Source of the DNA: Clostridium sp. BNL1100
Lineage (GTDB): Bacteria > Bacillota > Clostridia > Acetivibrionales > DSM-1351
Direction of reading: 5' to 3'
Length of the DNA: 64,000 nucleotides
Assembly (NCBI RefSeq): GCF_000244875.1
Contig: NC_016791.1
Span: forward strand, 2,733,001-2,797,000
Shown here: one piece after another, positions 26,400 to 35,177 of the stretch
Position numbering within the stretch: the first letter of the stretch is position 1
Layout: every line of letters begins with the position of its first letter
The notes under the pieces: generated by a model
The model's input: only the letters and a program-made list of their open reading frames with translations
Databases searched by the model: none
What the model was told of the DNA's origin: nothing
Program-made: the position numbers and the translations under genes

Positions 26400-26558
26400 T
26401 TAAGCTGGATAAGCTTCGTTAATATCCTGAATTATTAATTCATATTCTCCTGTTTCAAATTGTTCTGGATACTGTGAATATAATGAATTTACTTTTGTTA
26501 TTAAATACTCTTTAGTTTTTCCTATAGATATTAAATACTGAAATTTTTCTCTCCACAT
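26400..26558 (-). CDS. Small hypothetical late protein (52 aa)
   Basis: The frame starts at ATG 26558 with an AAAGGAG ribosome site and encodes MWREKFQYLISIGKTKEYLI, ending DINEAYPA. It lies tightly between two other late genes. Size and place recall the short XkdX-like proteins that follow fibre genes in Firmicute phages, though the sequence match is not convincing. Confidence 0.6.
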   Translation of the reverse strand: MWREKFQYLISIGKTKEYLITKVNSLYSQYPEQFETGEYELIIQDINEAYPA

Positions 26559-26574
26559 ATATTAACACACTCCT

Positions 26575-26958
26575 TTATATAAGTTTATCAATTACAATTT
26601 CAATAAGATTGTTAACATCAACTATACAAGAATCAACCTTTTCCTGTAATATCTGTAATTCTGTTTTTGGTAGTACTGGATGATTCATTAAATATAAATA
26701 CTGTAAATACAAATGTCCTATTTCTATGGGGTCTAATGTCGTATCTACAGGCTTAAAAACATCATGCCTATTCAAAGTATCAATAAGTGTGTGTGGGAAC
26801 TCTATCATGTTAACAGACCATGTATTAGGGTCTGAAAATAACAAAACTGTAGGTTCATTTGCTATATCTTGACGATATGATATTATTTCCGTTGCGGATA
26901 AGCCATTAATTGGGGAAACTCTATCCCAAATTGTAATTATAAAATTTTCTTCCTGCAT
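26575..26958 (-). CDS. Hypothetical protein next to the tail fibre (127 aa)
   Basis: A soluble protein with no signal or membrane span. It begins MQEENFIITIWDRVSPINGL and has a helical C-terminal part rich in I, V and L. It directly follows the kelch-like fibre gene (20-bp gap), a position often held by fibre chaperones or fibre-associated proteins. No family recognised. Confidence 0.55.
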   Translation of the reverse strand: MQEENFIITIWDRVSPINGLSATEIISYRQDIANEPTVLLFSDPNTWSVNMIEFPHTLIDTLNRHDVFKPVDTTLDPIEIGHLYLQYLYLMNHPVLPKTELQILQEKVDSCIVDVNNLIEIVIDKLI

Positions 26959-26977
26959 TTAAAAACCCTCCCTAATA

Positions 26978-28924
26978 TTAATAAAAGTAAACATATGTGT
27001 TATCATAACCGCCGTTTGATGTATATCCTCCGAAAAAATACACTTTATCATTTATAATACCTAATGAACCAACTTGTTTTCCCATAGGGGAATATGGTTT
27101 AAGTGTATATGTATTTGTTGTTATATCATAAACTTTAAAACTACCCTCCCACCAATCAGTAGTTTTGATTCCACCACCAATTAATAAAGTATTAGCATCT
27201 TTTAATATAATAGATAAATTATATCTTGGGTCAGTAGCATAATCAGCTTTTGAAACCCAAGTATTAGCCGAACAATCATAAGCATATAATGGTGTTGGTT
27301 GGTCGTATACTGTACTTTTATTACCAACAACATAAATTGTATTATTAGATGGATTGTATACACATGATGGATTAGACAAATAAACAGGACAATTTGTTCT
27401 TGAAGTTATTGTATCAGTGATTTTATTGTATGAATATGTAAGTTTTGAACTAGCTCCACCGATTGAATAAAATGTATTTTCATCAGTCATTATCCATCTG
27501 GAACTAGTATCATGAGTTTCTAATGTCTTTATACTAAAAGATGTCATTATTTTTAATATGGTATCATATGCATATATTTTGTCAGTAGTTGATGTTGTAG
27601 TTCCGTCAGTAATTTTTAAATATATAATATGATTGAATATCCCACATATATATGTAGAGTAAGATGGACTAACTCCAGTATATACGTAATCTTTTGTCCA
27701 TAAATTAGTTGTTGGGTCATATACATTCCAACCCCAATAATTACTGGCAGAAGCAGGAAGAAAAAATGAAAACAAATATAGTTTATTATCACATACACAA
27801 CCCATAGTACCTTTTATTGCATCCGAACCATTTGTAGCTGGATGTGCAGTACATTTATACCATTGATTATGCGGTTGAAACCATGCTTCATTGGGAATAT
27901 CATAAGTACCAGTAATTTTTTGACCGTTAGCATATGCAATTTTGCCTTTCATAACATCACTTCCAGTTATTGTTGCATCTGCTGTAAATGTACCTGTTTT
28001 TAAACCAGTTTCAGTACCAAAAACAACACCTACTTTTACATCATTTGGGTTATCTGTTCCGTACTCACCCCCTTCACCCTGTTGTATAAAATTTCCTGTT
28101 GTTGCATTATATACTAGTGTATATATTCCATTTGCTTTCCAATTTGTAACAGGTAAACCATTTGCCTTAACTACTGGTTTTTCGTTTACAACATCAACAT
28201 GTAAATATACTGCTCCTGTGCTATCAGAATTACATTTTGCCCTAAGTGTTTGTCCATCTGCTAATGTTGATACTGATGTATTTCCAAATCCTGCATAATA
28301 ATAAGTATAATGATTTTTATATTCCTCTTGTGTAAACTGTGTAGCTACTCTAAAAGGTACATGCATTTCCTTATTATTTACATGATTAATTATATCTGTA
28401 GTATTTGTTGTTATAGCTGATGCCATTTCTGCAAATCCTGTAATTGGGTCTGTTCCACCTACTGCATGTGTATGTCCATGAGCAACGGGAACTGCTGTTC
28501 CTGTTGCTTCAAAAGTTATTGTTTTATCAGTATTATTAGGTGTGATTCTTATACCTGTTCCTGCAACTAAATCTATATTCTTGGTTGCATTACTTACCCC
28601 ATCTATACTTGATGGCGAACCTAAAGTGCTTGATAATCTTGCATTTGTTTGACTTCTAAAAGATATAAAATTATTATTAATTGTTGTAGTTTTTTGGTCT
28701 AAACTTGTTACTTGGGTTTGTAATGATGTGTCTGTTGCAGTAAGTGTATCTAGTTTCGTATCAAGTTCATTGGTCAATGTATTATTTATATAATCCTTTG
28801 TATCTTCAACACCCTTATCAAACTTTTGTTTTAAACTAACAGGAGTTAAATTTTCATTTTGATTAGGCTTATCACTTAATGTCTGTATATTAGATACGTT
28901 AGCTGTTAATTTTGTTAATGCCAT
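26978..28924 (-). CDS. Tail fibre / receptor-binding protein with kelch-like propeller
   Basis: A 648-residue protein. The N-terminal quarter is coiled coil with repeated Thr/Asn (LDTLTATDTSLQTQVTSLDQ), as in trimeric fibre shafts. A middle beta region follows (GTGIRITPNNTDKTITFEAT). The C-terminal half has kelch-type repeats (YAYDCSANTWVSKADYATDP; KVYDITTNTYTLKPYSPMG; DKVYFFGGYTSNGGYDNTYV), which would fold as a propeller for receptor binding. It sits right after the gp10-like tail gene, the expected fibre location. Confidence 0.75.
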   Translation of the reverse strand: MALTKLTANVSNIQTLSDKPNQNENLTPVSLKQKFDKGVEDTKDYINNTLTNELDTKLDTLTATDTSLQTQVTSLDQKTTTINNNFISFRSQTNARLSSTLGSPSSIDGVSNATKNIDLVAGTGIRITPNNTDKTITFEATGTAVPVAHGHTHAVGGTDPITGFAEMASAITTNTTDIINHVNNKEMHVPFRVATQFTQEEYKNHYTYYYAGFGNTSVSTLADGQTLRAKCNSDSTGAVYLHVDVVNEKPVVKANGLPVTNWKANGIYTLVYNATTGNFIQQGEGGEYGTDNPNDVKVGVVFGTETGLKTGTFTADATITGSDVMKGKIAYANGQKITGTYDIPNEAWFQPHNQWYKCTAHPATNGSDAIKGTMGCVCDNKLYLFSFFLPASASNYWGWNVYDPTTNLWTKDYVYTGVSPSYSTYICGIFNHIIYLKITDGTTTSTTDKIYAYDTILKIMTSFSIKTLETHDTSSRWIMTDENTFYSIGGASSKLTYSYNKITDTITSRTNCPVYLSNPSCVYNPSNNTIYVVGNKSTVYDQPTPLYAYDCSANTWVSKADYATDPRYNLSIILKDANTLLIGGGIKTTDWWEGSFKVYDITTNTYTLKPYSPMGKQVGSLGIINDKVYFFGGYTSNGGYDNTYVYFY

Positions 28925-28943
28925 TGTATTATCACCCTTTCTT

Positions 28944-30716
28944 TTATTTTACATATCCACCCTTAATAACAGGTAATGTAATACTTACAACTGTTACAGT
29001 GTCATTTAATTCATTATTTTCAAGAATTAATTTTATGTAACTAAATTTTTTAGCTTTTAATTTTACTTTAGTTGGTGTTGGATTATAATTACATAGAAAT
29101 GTAAAATCTGAAAAATCTATATCATTAAAATTGAAGAAATTAAAGTCTATTGTTGGTTTTAGTGGTATTTCCGTTGATTTTTTATCTGTTTGCCAATATA
29201 ATTTTAAAGATGAACGTGAATCAGGATAAATTGAAATGAAAGCATACTGTATAAATTTTCTTAAATATTCATTATCAAAATTCATGAATCCTAATTCTGC
29301 AATAGAATTTATTGTTTGTCCTGCATCTGTACGTGCATCATAATTAATAGTTCCGTTTTCTAATGTAACTTTGTTCTGGAATTGCATTATTTTTCCTGTA
29401 CTTGTACCAAAATAAAGAACCTTATCTATTGTTAAAAAACATGTTGGTATGTCTGCTAATTTATATTTATAAAATACATCTAGTCTATAATTATAAACCC
29501 AAACATTATTACTATAACAAATCCAAAACTCTCCTTTGTCCTCATAGTCATATGTTAAGCATGTTTTTAAATCAATATTATCAAGTTCTTTTTGTATTCT
29601 CATTGATTTTAATATAGCGTTCTTTTCATCTCTTACTGTTGTAGATACCCATTCATAAATACCACCCTTATACAATGTAAACGGATTATTTTGTAATAAT
29701 TGACCTTTGCACAGCGTACCGATTTTAGAGTTTAATGGATATGTTGGGAAATCTATCAATCCTGTATCAGTATTAAATTCTAAACTTGAATACCATGCAT
29801 TACTATCCGTAAAAATCAATAATGTGTTATATTGTTTTGTTAACCATATTACATCATCTTGTTTAGTTCCAATATTCATATAATTATTGGCAGGAAAATA
29901 TTCAGCACTTGAAACACCATCTGCTAAACCTGAATAAATTATTGTATTTCCATTACCATATAGTAATATTCGGTTATCGTTTCCACCGCCATAAGCTATA
30001 CTATATTTTTGGTTTGTAACATCTGTTGTATTACCTGTACCTTTTGTCCAAAAAACTTCTATATCATCATCTATTTGTTCTGGATATTGAACAGTAGTTG
30101 TTATAGTGCCATTTGTTAAATTTACGGTATAATCTGTTGTAGGTGTTAAAATGACTCCTAAGTGTTTAACTATATCTACACTTGTAATATTTTGTTCAAC
30201 TAAGGTATATATTTTACTTGTTCCATTTGACCTAAATTTTTGACGTTTTTTACCTGTCAATAGATTTAAATTCTCATAATCTGTGCCTTTTCCGTCTGGT
30301 CTAGTAGCAACTTTTATAAGTGGTATATATGGTTCAACATCTACTATATTCCCTGTACCTAACCATTTTTTATAATAACCATTAGTCAAAAAGTATAAAA
30401 TACCTTGAAAATCATATATTTCTATACTTTCATTGTCTGGTATAGTACCTAATTCAATTAATGGATTAGCATACTTATATACTTTTCCATCCCTTACAAA
30501 TATATGGTGATATTCATCATTTATCTTACCATACCACATACTTTTAATTTTCCCACCAGTTCCAGTAGGTAAATATTGTTTGTATCCTTCTCTTTTTTTT
30601 AACTTATAATCGTCTGTAATTCTAAAATTAACTATATTTGAAGCTTCTCCAATTTGCATACTGGTATCATTCAAATTAACACCAAGAAATCTATCTATTT
30701 TAAATATTTGTGACAT
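28944..30716 (-). CDS. Tail nozzle/stabilisation protein (P22 gp10-like)
   Basis: A 590-residue, mostly beta-strand protein that starts MSQIFKIDRFLGVNLNDTSM and continues NIVNFRITDDYKLKKREGYK, the opening pattern of podovirus tail hub/stabilisation proteins that form a beta-propeller nozzle. Repeated short strands (YGNGNTIIYSGLADGVSSAE; WLTKQYNTLLIFTDSNAWY) fit a propeller. Its stop overlaps the adaptor-like gene by one base. Strong evidence for a short-tailed virion, but identification is by pattern, not alignment. Confidence 0.65.
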   Translation of the reverse strand: MSQIFKIDRFLGVNLNDTSMQIGEASNIVNFRITDDYKLKKREGYKQYLPTGTGGKIKSMWYGKINDEYHHIFVRDGKVYKYANPLIELGTIPDNESIEIYDFQGILYFLTNGYYKKWLGTGNIVDVEPYIPLIKVATRPDGKGTDYENLNLLTGKKRQKFRSNGTSKIYTLVEQNITSVDIVKHLGVILTPTTDYTVNLTNGTITTTVQYPEQIDDDIEVFWTKGTGNTTDVTNQKYSIAYGGGNDNRILLYGNGNTIIYSGLADGVSSAEYFPANNYMNIGTKQDDVIWLTKQYNTLLIFTDSNAWYSSLEFNTDTGLIDFPTYPLNSKIGTLCKGQLLQNNPFTLYKGGIYEWVSTTVRDEKNAILKSMRIQKELDNIDLKTCLTYDYEDKGEFWICYSNNVWVYNYRLDVFYKYKLADIPTCFLTIDKVLYFGTSTGKIMQFQNKVTLENGTINYDARTDAGQTINSIAELGFMNFDNEYLRKFIQYAFISIYPDSRSSLKLYWQTDKKSTEIPLKPTIDFNFFNFNDIDFSDFTFLCNYNPTPTKVKLKAKKFSYIKLILENNELNDTVTVVSITLPVIKGGYVK

Positions 30717-31120
30717 TATATCACCTCGTCATTACAACTATATATATCTTCAACATCTACATATACTGCTTTATTGTATTTATTTTGTGCCTGTGTATAC
30801 TGTGTTATTAAATCATAATAATTTTTTCCATTAGCATCAGACATCATATCATCTTCTTTTATAAACATCGCACCTAATCCATATGTTAATACTTCTAAAC
30901 ACAAATCAGGTTCATATAATAAAATATCACTTTTAGATGTTACAACTTGTGCTGATTCTAGCGGTGTCAAACCTTTTGACATCCGATATTGATTATTTTT
31001 AGTAAAATTTTGTTGTAATAATAAATTAAGATAAATAAACAAATATGGGTCATAATCAATAGTGTTTACATCTTCAAAAATTAAGGCTAAAGCAGTTTTA
31101 TTAATAGCATCCACTGTCAT
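30716..31120 (-). CDS. Head-tail adaptor-like protein (134 aa)
   Basis: A helical 134-residue protein with a central DPYLFIYLNLLLQQNFTKNN and AQVVTSKSDILLYEPDLCLE, located between the capsid cluster and the tail nozzle gene. Both size and place match P22 gp4-like or similar adaptor proteins that complete the head. No catalytic motif is visible. The call is by context. Confidence 0.55.
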   Translation of the reverse strand: MTVDAINKTALALIFEDVNTIDYDPYLFIYLNLLLQQNFTKNNQYRMSKGLTPLESAQVVTSKSDILLYEPDLCLEVLTYGLGAMFIKEDDMMSDANGKNYYDLITQYTQAQNKYNKAVYVDVEDIYSCNDEVI

Positions 31121-31144
31121 TTATATCACCATCTTTCTTTAAAT

Positions 31145-31175
31145 AAAAAAAAGGGGAACTTTAATTTAGTCCCCC
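31145..31175 (-). terminator. Intrinsic terminator after the capsid genes
   Basis: On the minus strand GGGGGACT pairs with AGTTCCCC (one G-U pair) over a 7-base loop, followed by eight T. It lies 16 bp after the small post-capsid gene and 25 bp before the adaptor gene, with no room for an ordinary promoter between. Confidence 0.85.
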
Positions 31176-31190
31176 TTAGATTTATTTTAC

Positions 31191-31304
31191 TTATTTATCT
31201 TCCTTTGGTTTTTCCTCAACCTTTTTAAAACCTTCTCTTATAAATACACTGAATGTATTAGGGTCTGTAACCTCAACTACATAATTACCTTTTTTAAACT
31301 TCAT
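31191..31304 (-). CDS. Small post-capsid protein (37 aa)
   Basis: The ATG at 31304 has an AGGATGA ribosome site and follows the capsid stop by 18 bp. The product starts MKFKKGNYVVEVTDPNTFSV and ends with a charged KVEEKPKEDK tail. Short proteins with a KxxNYVVEV-type start occur after capsid genes in Firmicute phages and may be head decoration or completion factors; the role is unknown. Confidence 0.65.
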   Translation of the reverse strand: MKFKKGNYVVEVTDPNTFSVFIREGFKKVEEKPKEDK

Positions 31305-31322
31305 TTTTTCATCATCCTTTCA

Positions 31323-32153
31323 TTATGCATTTTTATGTACAAATATTGCATTTTTCTTTGCTTCTAATACAAATGCATCATATATCTGTCTACCTTCTAC
31401 TAACCAACCGTTTATGCCAGGAGGGTTATCATGTGTCTTATATTCTTGTAGCTTTTTAGGACATACTGTACATGATGGATGCAATAGAATAAAGGAATGA
31501 TTAGTAGGAAGATATGAAGATGGTACACCGATAATTCTAACTCCATCAACTTCACCAACCTGTCCATTTATTAGCATTTTCTGTGACATATCTCCTGCCT
31601 TAGTAAAACTATCATCAAGCTTTAAAGCATTAAGAAATTTAGTAGTAACAAAACAAACTCTTCCAGTAAGTGGAACTTTTGCATCTGTCAATGTTTCCTG
31701 TGCATCTAAAAATTTCAAATATGCATTTTCCTTTGTGATTGCTTCTGTTGTAACCTTACCATTTGCAATTGCGGTTGCTGACCATGTTGCAAATCTATAA
31801 ATATCAATTTCAGGGGTTACAACCTCTTTTATTTGTCTTGCCAAACTCTTTCCTGCTTCTTTTACCATTAACTGGTCATTGTAATTTCCTCTGTCAATAG
31901 TAAATGTAAAAGACCTATCTTTTGTTACAGTATATTCTGTAGTAGTGTCACCAAGTTCATTAGCTGTACCATATCTATTAGCACCACTTCTTGTGTAATC
32001 ATTCATTGGTGCGGTGTCGATATTATATACAGTAATTGTTTTAGTACCAGACCAATCATACTCCTTATTAAGTCCTATGTTCTCTGTTAAAGAACCAACT
32101 GAAAATCTTTCGTCTACCTTATTTGAGTATTTACTAGCTAAATTTATTGCCAT
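31323..32153 (-). CDS. Major capsid protein
   Basis: A 276-residue protein that follows the scaffold gene. It starts MAINLASKYSNKVDERFSVG and has the mixed alpha/beta pattern of HK97-fold capsids: an N-terminal arm, a strand-rich E-loop region (YTVTKDRSFTFTIDRGNYND), a spine helix (VTTEAITKENAYLKFLDAQE) and C-terminal strands (VDGVRIIGVPSSYLPTNHSF). No protease gene is evident and scaffold is separate, so maturation probably relies on scaffold exit. Confidence 0.8.
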   Translation of the reverse strand: MAINLASKYSNKVDERFSVGSLTENIGLNKEYDWSGTKTITVYNIDTAPMNDYTRSGANRYGTANELGDTTTEYTVTKDRSFTFTIDRGNYNDQLMVKEAGKSLARQIKEVVTPEIDIYRFATWSATAIANGKVTTEAITKENAYLKFLDAQETLTDAKVPLTGRVCFVTTKFLNALKLDDSFTKAGDMSQKMLINGQVGEVDGVRIIGVPSSYLPTNHSFILLHPSCTVCPKKLQEYKTHDNPPGINGWLVEGRQIYDAFVLEAKKNAIFVHKNA

Positions 32154-32217
32154 AATTATACCTTCTTTCTGCTCTATTGAGCTATTACAAATTAATTAAT
32201 ATTTATTTTATTAAAGC

Positions 32218-33141
32218 TTATATTGAATCAAATCCTGCTAAAAAGTCATCTTTGTAATCAATATTTGCATCACCTACAACACTACCTGTTGACTTCTTTT
32301 TAGTTTTTTCATTCTGTTCTTTTGCCTGTAATTTTGCTTTTAATTGCTGATTTTCCCAACGTGAATAAGCAGATAGTAAAGTTTGACCTTGGCATACTTT
32401 GTCCCATACTTCCTGTGGAATTGCTTCAGATTTAATATCTGGATATTCAGCCATAAAATCAGAATACATTTTATTAGTTTCGTCTTGTTTTTTCTGTTCT
32501 TCTGCTCTTTTCTTTTCTTCAAGTTCACGTTTATTTCTTTCAATTTTCATTAGTGCAATTTCTTCTGCTAGTTCATCTGAAATTTCAGGACTTTTAGATT
32601 TAACATCATTCATTTCATTTTTTAAAGCTTGTTCTTCTTTATTTCTAAACAAGTAATCAGTATATTCCTGTCTTGTCATGCCATACATTTGAGCATAATA
32701 ATCTAAAATTTCAAATTCTTTAGATTTTTCTAAAGCTTCTTTTTGTGAAAGAATCTTATCGTAGTTCATACCCTTCTGAATATACTGTGTAGCTTCATCA
32801 ATAGGTATGTCCATTTCTTCTTTATTAAATTTTACTTTTATTGTTTCTACTGATTTATTCTCGTCCTGACTTTGTTGGTTTACATCATCAGTATTATTAA
32901 ATTCATCAGTTTCATTTGTTTCATCTGTTGATTCATTGTTATCATTAGAATCAGTATTTTCATTTTCATTTGCTGTTGTAAGGAAATCACTTGCATCTAA
33001 TGAGATACTATCATCATCAATAACACTATTTGTTTCTGTGCTTTCATTTTGTGGTGTAATATCTCCACCACCACCTAAATTTACTCCATCATCTGCATCA
33101 AGATATGGTTGTCTATTTGCAAATAAGCTAAAATATTTCAT
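32218..33141 (-). CDS. Capsid scaffolding protein
   Basis: A 307-residue protein, strongly acidic and disordered at the N-terminus (a long run of D, E, N and S), then a helical, charged C-terminal half (EQALKNEMNDVKSKSPEISD; KMYSDFMAEYPDIKSEAIPQ), the typical make-up of phage scaffold proteins. It lies between portal and capsid genes. A terminator-like hairpin precedes it. No protease motif was seen. Confidence 0.75.
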   Translation of the reverse strand: MKYFSLFANRQPYLDADDGVNLGGGGDITPQNESTETNSVIDDDSISLDASDFLTTANENENTDSNDNNESTDETNETDEFNNTDDVNQQSQDENKSVETIKVKFNKEEMDIPIDEATQYIQKGMNYDKILSQKEALEKSKEFEILDYYAQMYGMTRQEYTDYLFRNKEEQALKNEMNDVKSKSPEISDELAEEIALMKIERNKRELEEKKRAEEQKKQDETNKMYSDFMAEYPDIKSEAIPQEVWDKVCQGQTLLSAYSRWENQQLKAKLQAKEQNEKTKKKSTGSVVGDANIDYKDDFLAGFDSI

Positions 33142-33182
33142 ATAAAAACCTTTCCTTCCTGCCCTATGGTTGGGGCATATAT

Positions 33183-33210
33183 AAAAAGCCTGTTGAATAA
33201 TTCAACAAGC
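33183..33210 (-). terminator. Intrinsic terminator between portal and scaffold genes
   Basis: Minus-strand GCTTGTTGAAT pairs with ATTCAACAGGC (one G-U pair) with almost no loop, then TTTTTAT. It is 22 bp after the portal stop and about 40 bp before the scaffold start. Confidence 0.75.
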
Positions 33211-33231
33211 TAATTAGTATAATTTATTTTA

Positions 33232-34941
33232 TTATTGTTGTGGTACTTGTCCTGCCTGTTGCATCATTGACATTACTGTTTGTTCTAATTGCTGTGGTGG
33301 CAATTTCTTTAACTCTGCCTGTTGTTCTGGTGGTAATGTGTCTAAGAATTGTGCCATCTGCTGATATAAAACTGTTTTGTTTTCTAATTGTGCTTTTTCT
33401 TTCTGTAGATGTGCAATTATTTCAGATTTATTAGGTATATTTGCACTTTCAGGAAGTGATTCAAGGTATAATATTTTATCAGTAATAATTTGATTATGAT
33501 ATAAGTTATCAATAGTCTGTATTGCTGCTAATTCGTCATACCATGCTGCCCTACCTATTTCAACATTAAGTTTTAAATTAATATCCTTTAATCTGCTGAA
33601 ATCATAATTACCATAAGTATCATTACCATTTTCATCTATAGTTTTTACTTCTCTTATTCCATAATCAACTGACATTATATCTAGCCATATTCTAAATGTA
33701 TCTTCAACAAAGTTATAATATGATTTCTGTTGTAATGCTAATGGTTGCTTACTATTATTTGACACAGCTATTATTGCCGACGTGTTTTCAGGATTCTTTA
33801 AATTTCCTAATGCTACGTCACTTGCTCCCATCATTTGCTTTGACTTCTCTGCTAATTTATCAGCAAATTCAATTATTTCATTTTTAACCTGTACACCATT
33901 AAATACATTAAATATTGCTTTGTTTGGGTCGCCTGATACACCTATTGGCTTACCAATTGCACTAGTGTATTTCTGTTGACCAAATACATCTCTGTCATAA
34001 ATTATTTTAGGAAATGCAAAGTTTTGTACAACATGATAATGGAATGACCATAACTTATTTATTGCGTCTTGATTTTTTATGATGCCTGAAACAGGTGAAA
34101 TCCCGTGGCAACTATTAGGGTTTTCTGACCATGACCAATATGAAATAGGATATAAACTATATTCAAGATTCCAAGGTTTACGTACCCATGCATCCTTAGT
34201 ACATTTAGCACACCATACTTCACCATTTATTTTAGTAAAGTATACTAATTCTGTTACAAAGTTGTCAGGTTCATACTTAGAATTATATTGGTTTATATCT
34301 GTATCAGCCTTAATTGCTTCTGGATTTTCTCCATTTTCACTAGCTTCTTGTTGTACTTTTTCTAATAGTTTTCTAAAACTTATTATAATAAAAGGCTGTT
34401 TCTGTACATTCTTTGTTGTAGGATTACCAAAATATACCTGTGTATTTTTCACAAGTTCAATATCTATATCCCCTTCATTAAGCTGTCCTTTTATTTTAAT
34501 ATCTGGATTCCAATAAGAATATATAATAGAATCTCCGTTTATTGCACAATCTCTAGTGGAGTCTTTTAATGATTCCTTGAATTGTGTATTTTCCATTATC
34601 CTTAATATTTCAGACGAAATAATATTAGGTATTGCCTTATTATCATCCTTATCAGTACGATACATTTTTATATTTGCACCAACATTATCAGTGGTTAACA
34701 TACTAACACTATAACTAACAACTTGTTTAATTATATTTAAAGTAATCTTCTGTAAATCTGGTGCATTACAATTTTCCCACTGTTTATCACAATAGTAATT
34801 TGTATTGTTCTTTACAATATCATATAAGTTAAGACTGTTCTTATAGTCTATACCTTTTTCATATCTATTATTGATTAATACTGGTGATAAAGATGATATT
34901 GCTTGTGGTATTTCATTGTTTTTTAATTCAGAGTTATCCAT
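33232..34941 (-). CDS. Portal protein
   Basis: A 569-residue protein that forms the dodecameric DNA channel at one capsid vertex. Features are an N-terminal helical part, a central beta-rich wing (FVTELVYFTKINGEVWCAKC), a conserved helical stem region (AINKLWSFHYHVVQNFAFPK; AEKSKQMMGASDVALGNLKN), and a Q/P-rich tail (LPPEQQAELKKLPPQQLEQT). It is in standard order terminase-portal-scaffold-capsid. Resembles P22-type and similar portals by pattern. Confidence 0.85.
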   Translation of the reverse strand: MDNSELKNNEIPQAISSLSPVLINNRYEKGIDYKNSLNLYDIVKNNTNYYCDKQWENCNAPDLQKITLNIIKQVVSYSVSMLTTDNVGANIKMYRTDKDDNKAIPNIISSEILRIMENTQFKESLKDSTRDCAINGDSIIYSYWNPDIKIKGQLNEGDIDIELVKNTQVYFGNPTTKNVQKQPFIIISFRKLLEKVQQEASENGENPEAIKADTDINQYNSKYEPDNFVTELVYFTKINGEVWCAKCTKDAWVRKPWNLEYSLYPISYWSWSENPNSCHGISPVSGIIKNQDAINKLWSFHYHVVQNFAFPKIIYDRDVFGQQKYTSAIGKPIGVSGDPNKAIFNVFNGVQVKNEIIEFADKLAEKSKQMMGASDVALGNLKNPENTSAIIAVSNNSKQPLALQQKSYYNFVEDTFRIWLDIMSVDYGIREVKTIDENGNDTYGNYDFSRLKDINLKLNVEIGRAAWYDELAAIQTIDNLYHNQIITDKILYLESLPESANIPNKSEIIAHLQKEKAQLENKTVLYQQMAQFLDTLPPEQQAELKKLPPQQLEQTVMSMMQQAGQVPQQ

Positions 34942-34961
34942 TTTTCACACCCTTTTCTAAA

Positions 34962-35165
34962 TTATAGCTCTCCACTGTGTTTCATTAAATTTTGAAACTG
35001 TCTTTCATATTCTTCTTGCTGTTTTTCCTGTTCCAATAATTGCTCATTTGTACTAGTTATATTGTCTATATGTTTTGTTTGTTTGGGTAATGGACACCCT
35101 TTACCAAGCCAAAAGCCTAGCAGAATACATATAATACTTGATATTGTTCCTAATATATAAAACAT
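34962..35165 (-). CDS. Small membrane-anchored protein between terminase and portal
   Basis: A 67-residue protein with one N-terminal membrane span (YILGTISSIICILLGFWLGK), then a charged Q/E-rich helix. It is squeezed between terL and portal with short gaps, so is certainly in the packaging operon. Function not recognised. Confidence 0.6.
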   Translation of the reverse strand: MFYILGTISSIICILLGFWLGKGCPLPKQTKHIDNITSTNEQLLEQEKQQEEYERQFQNLMKHSGEL

Positions 35166-35177
35166 TGTTAATCTCCT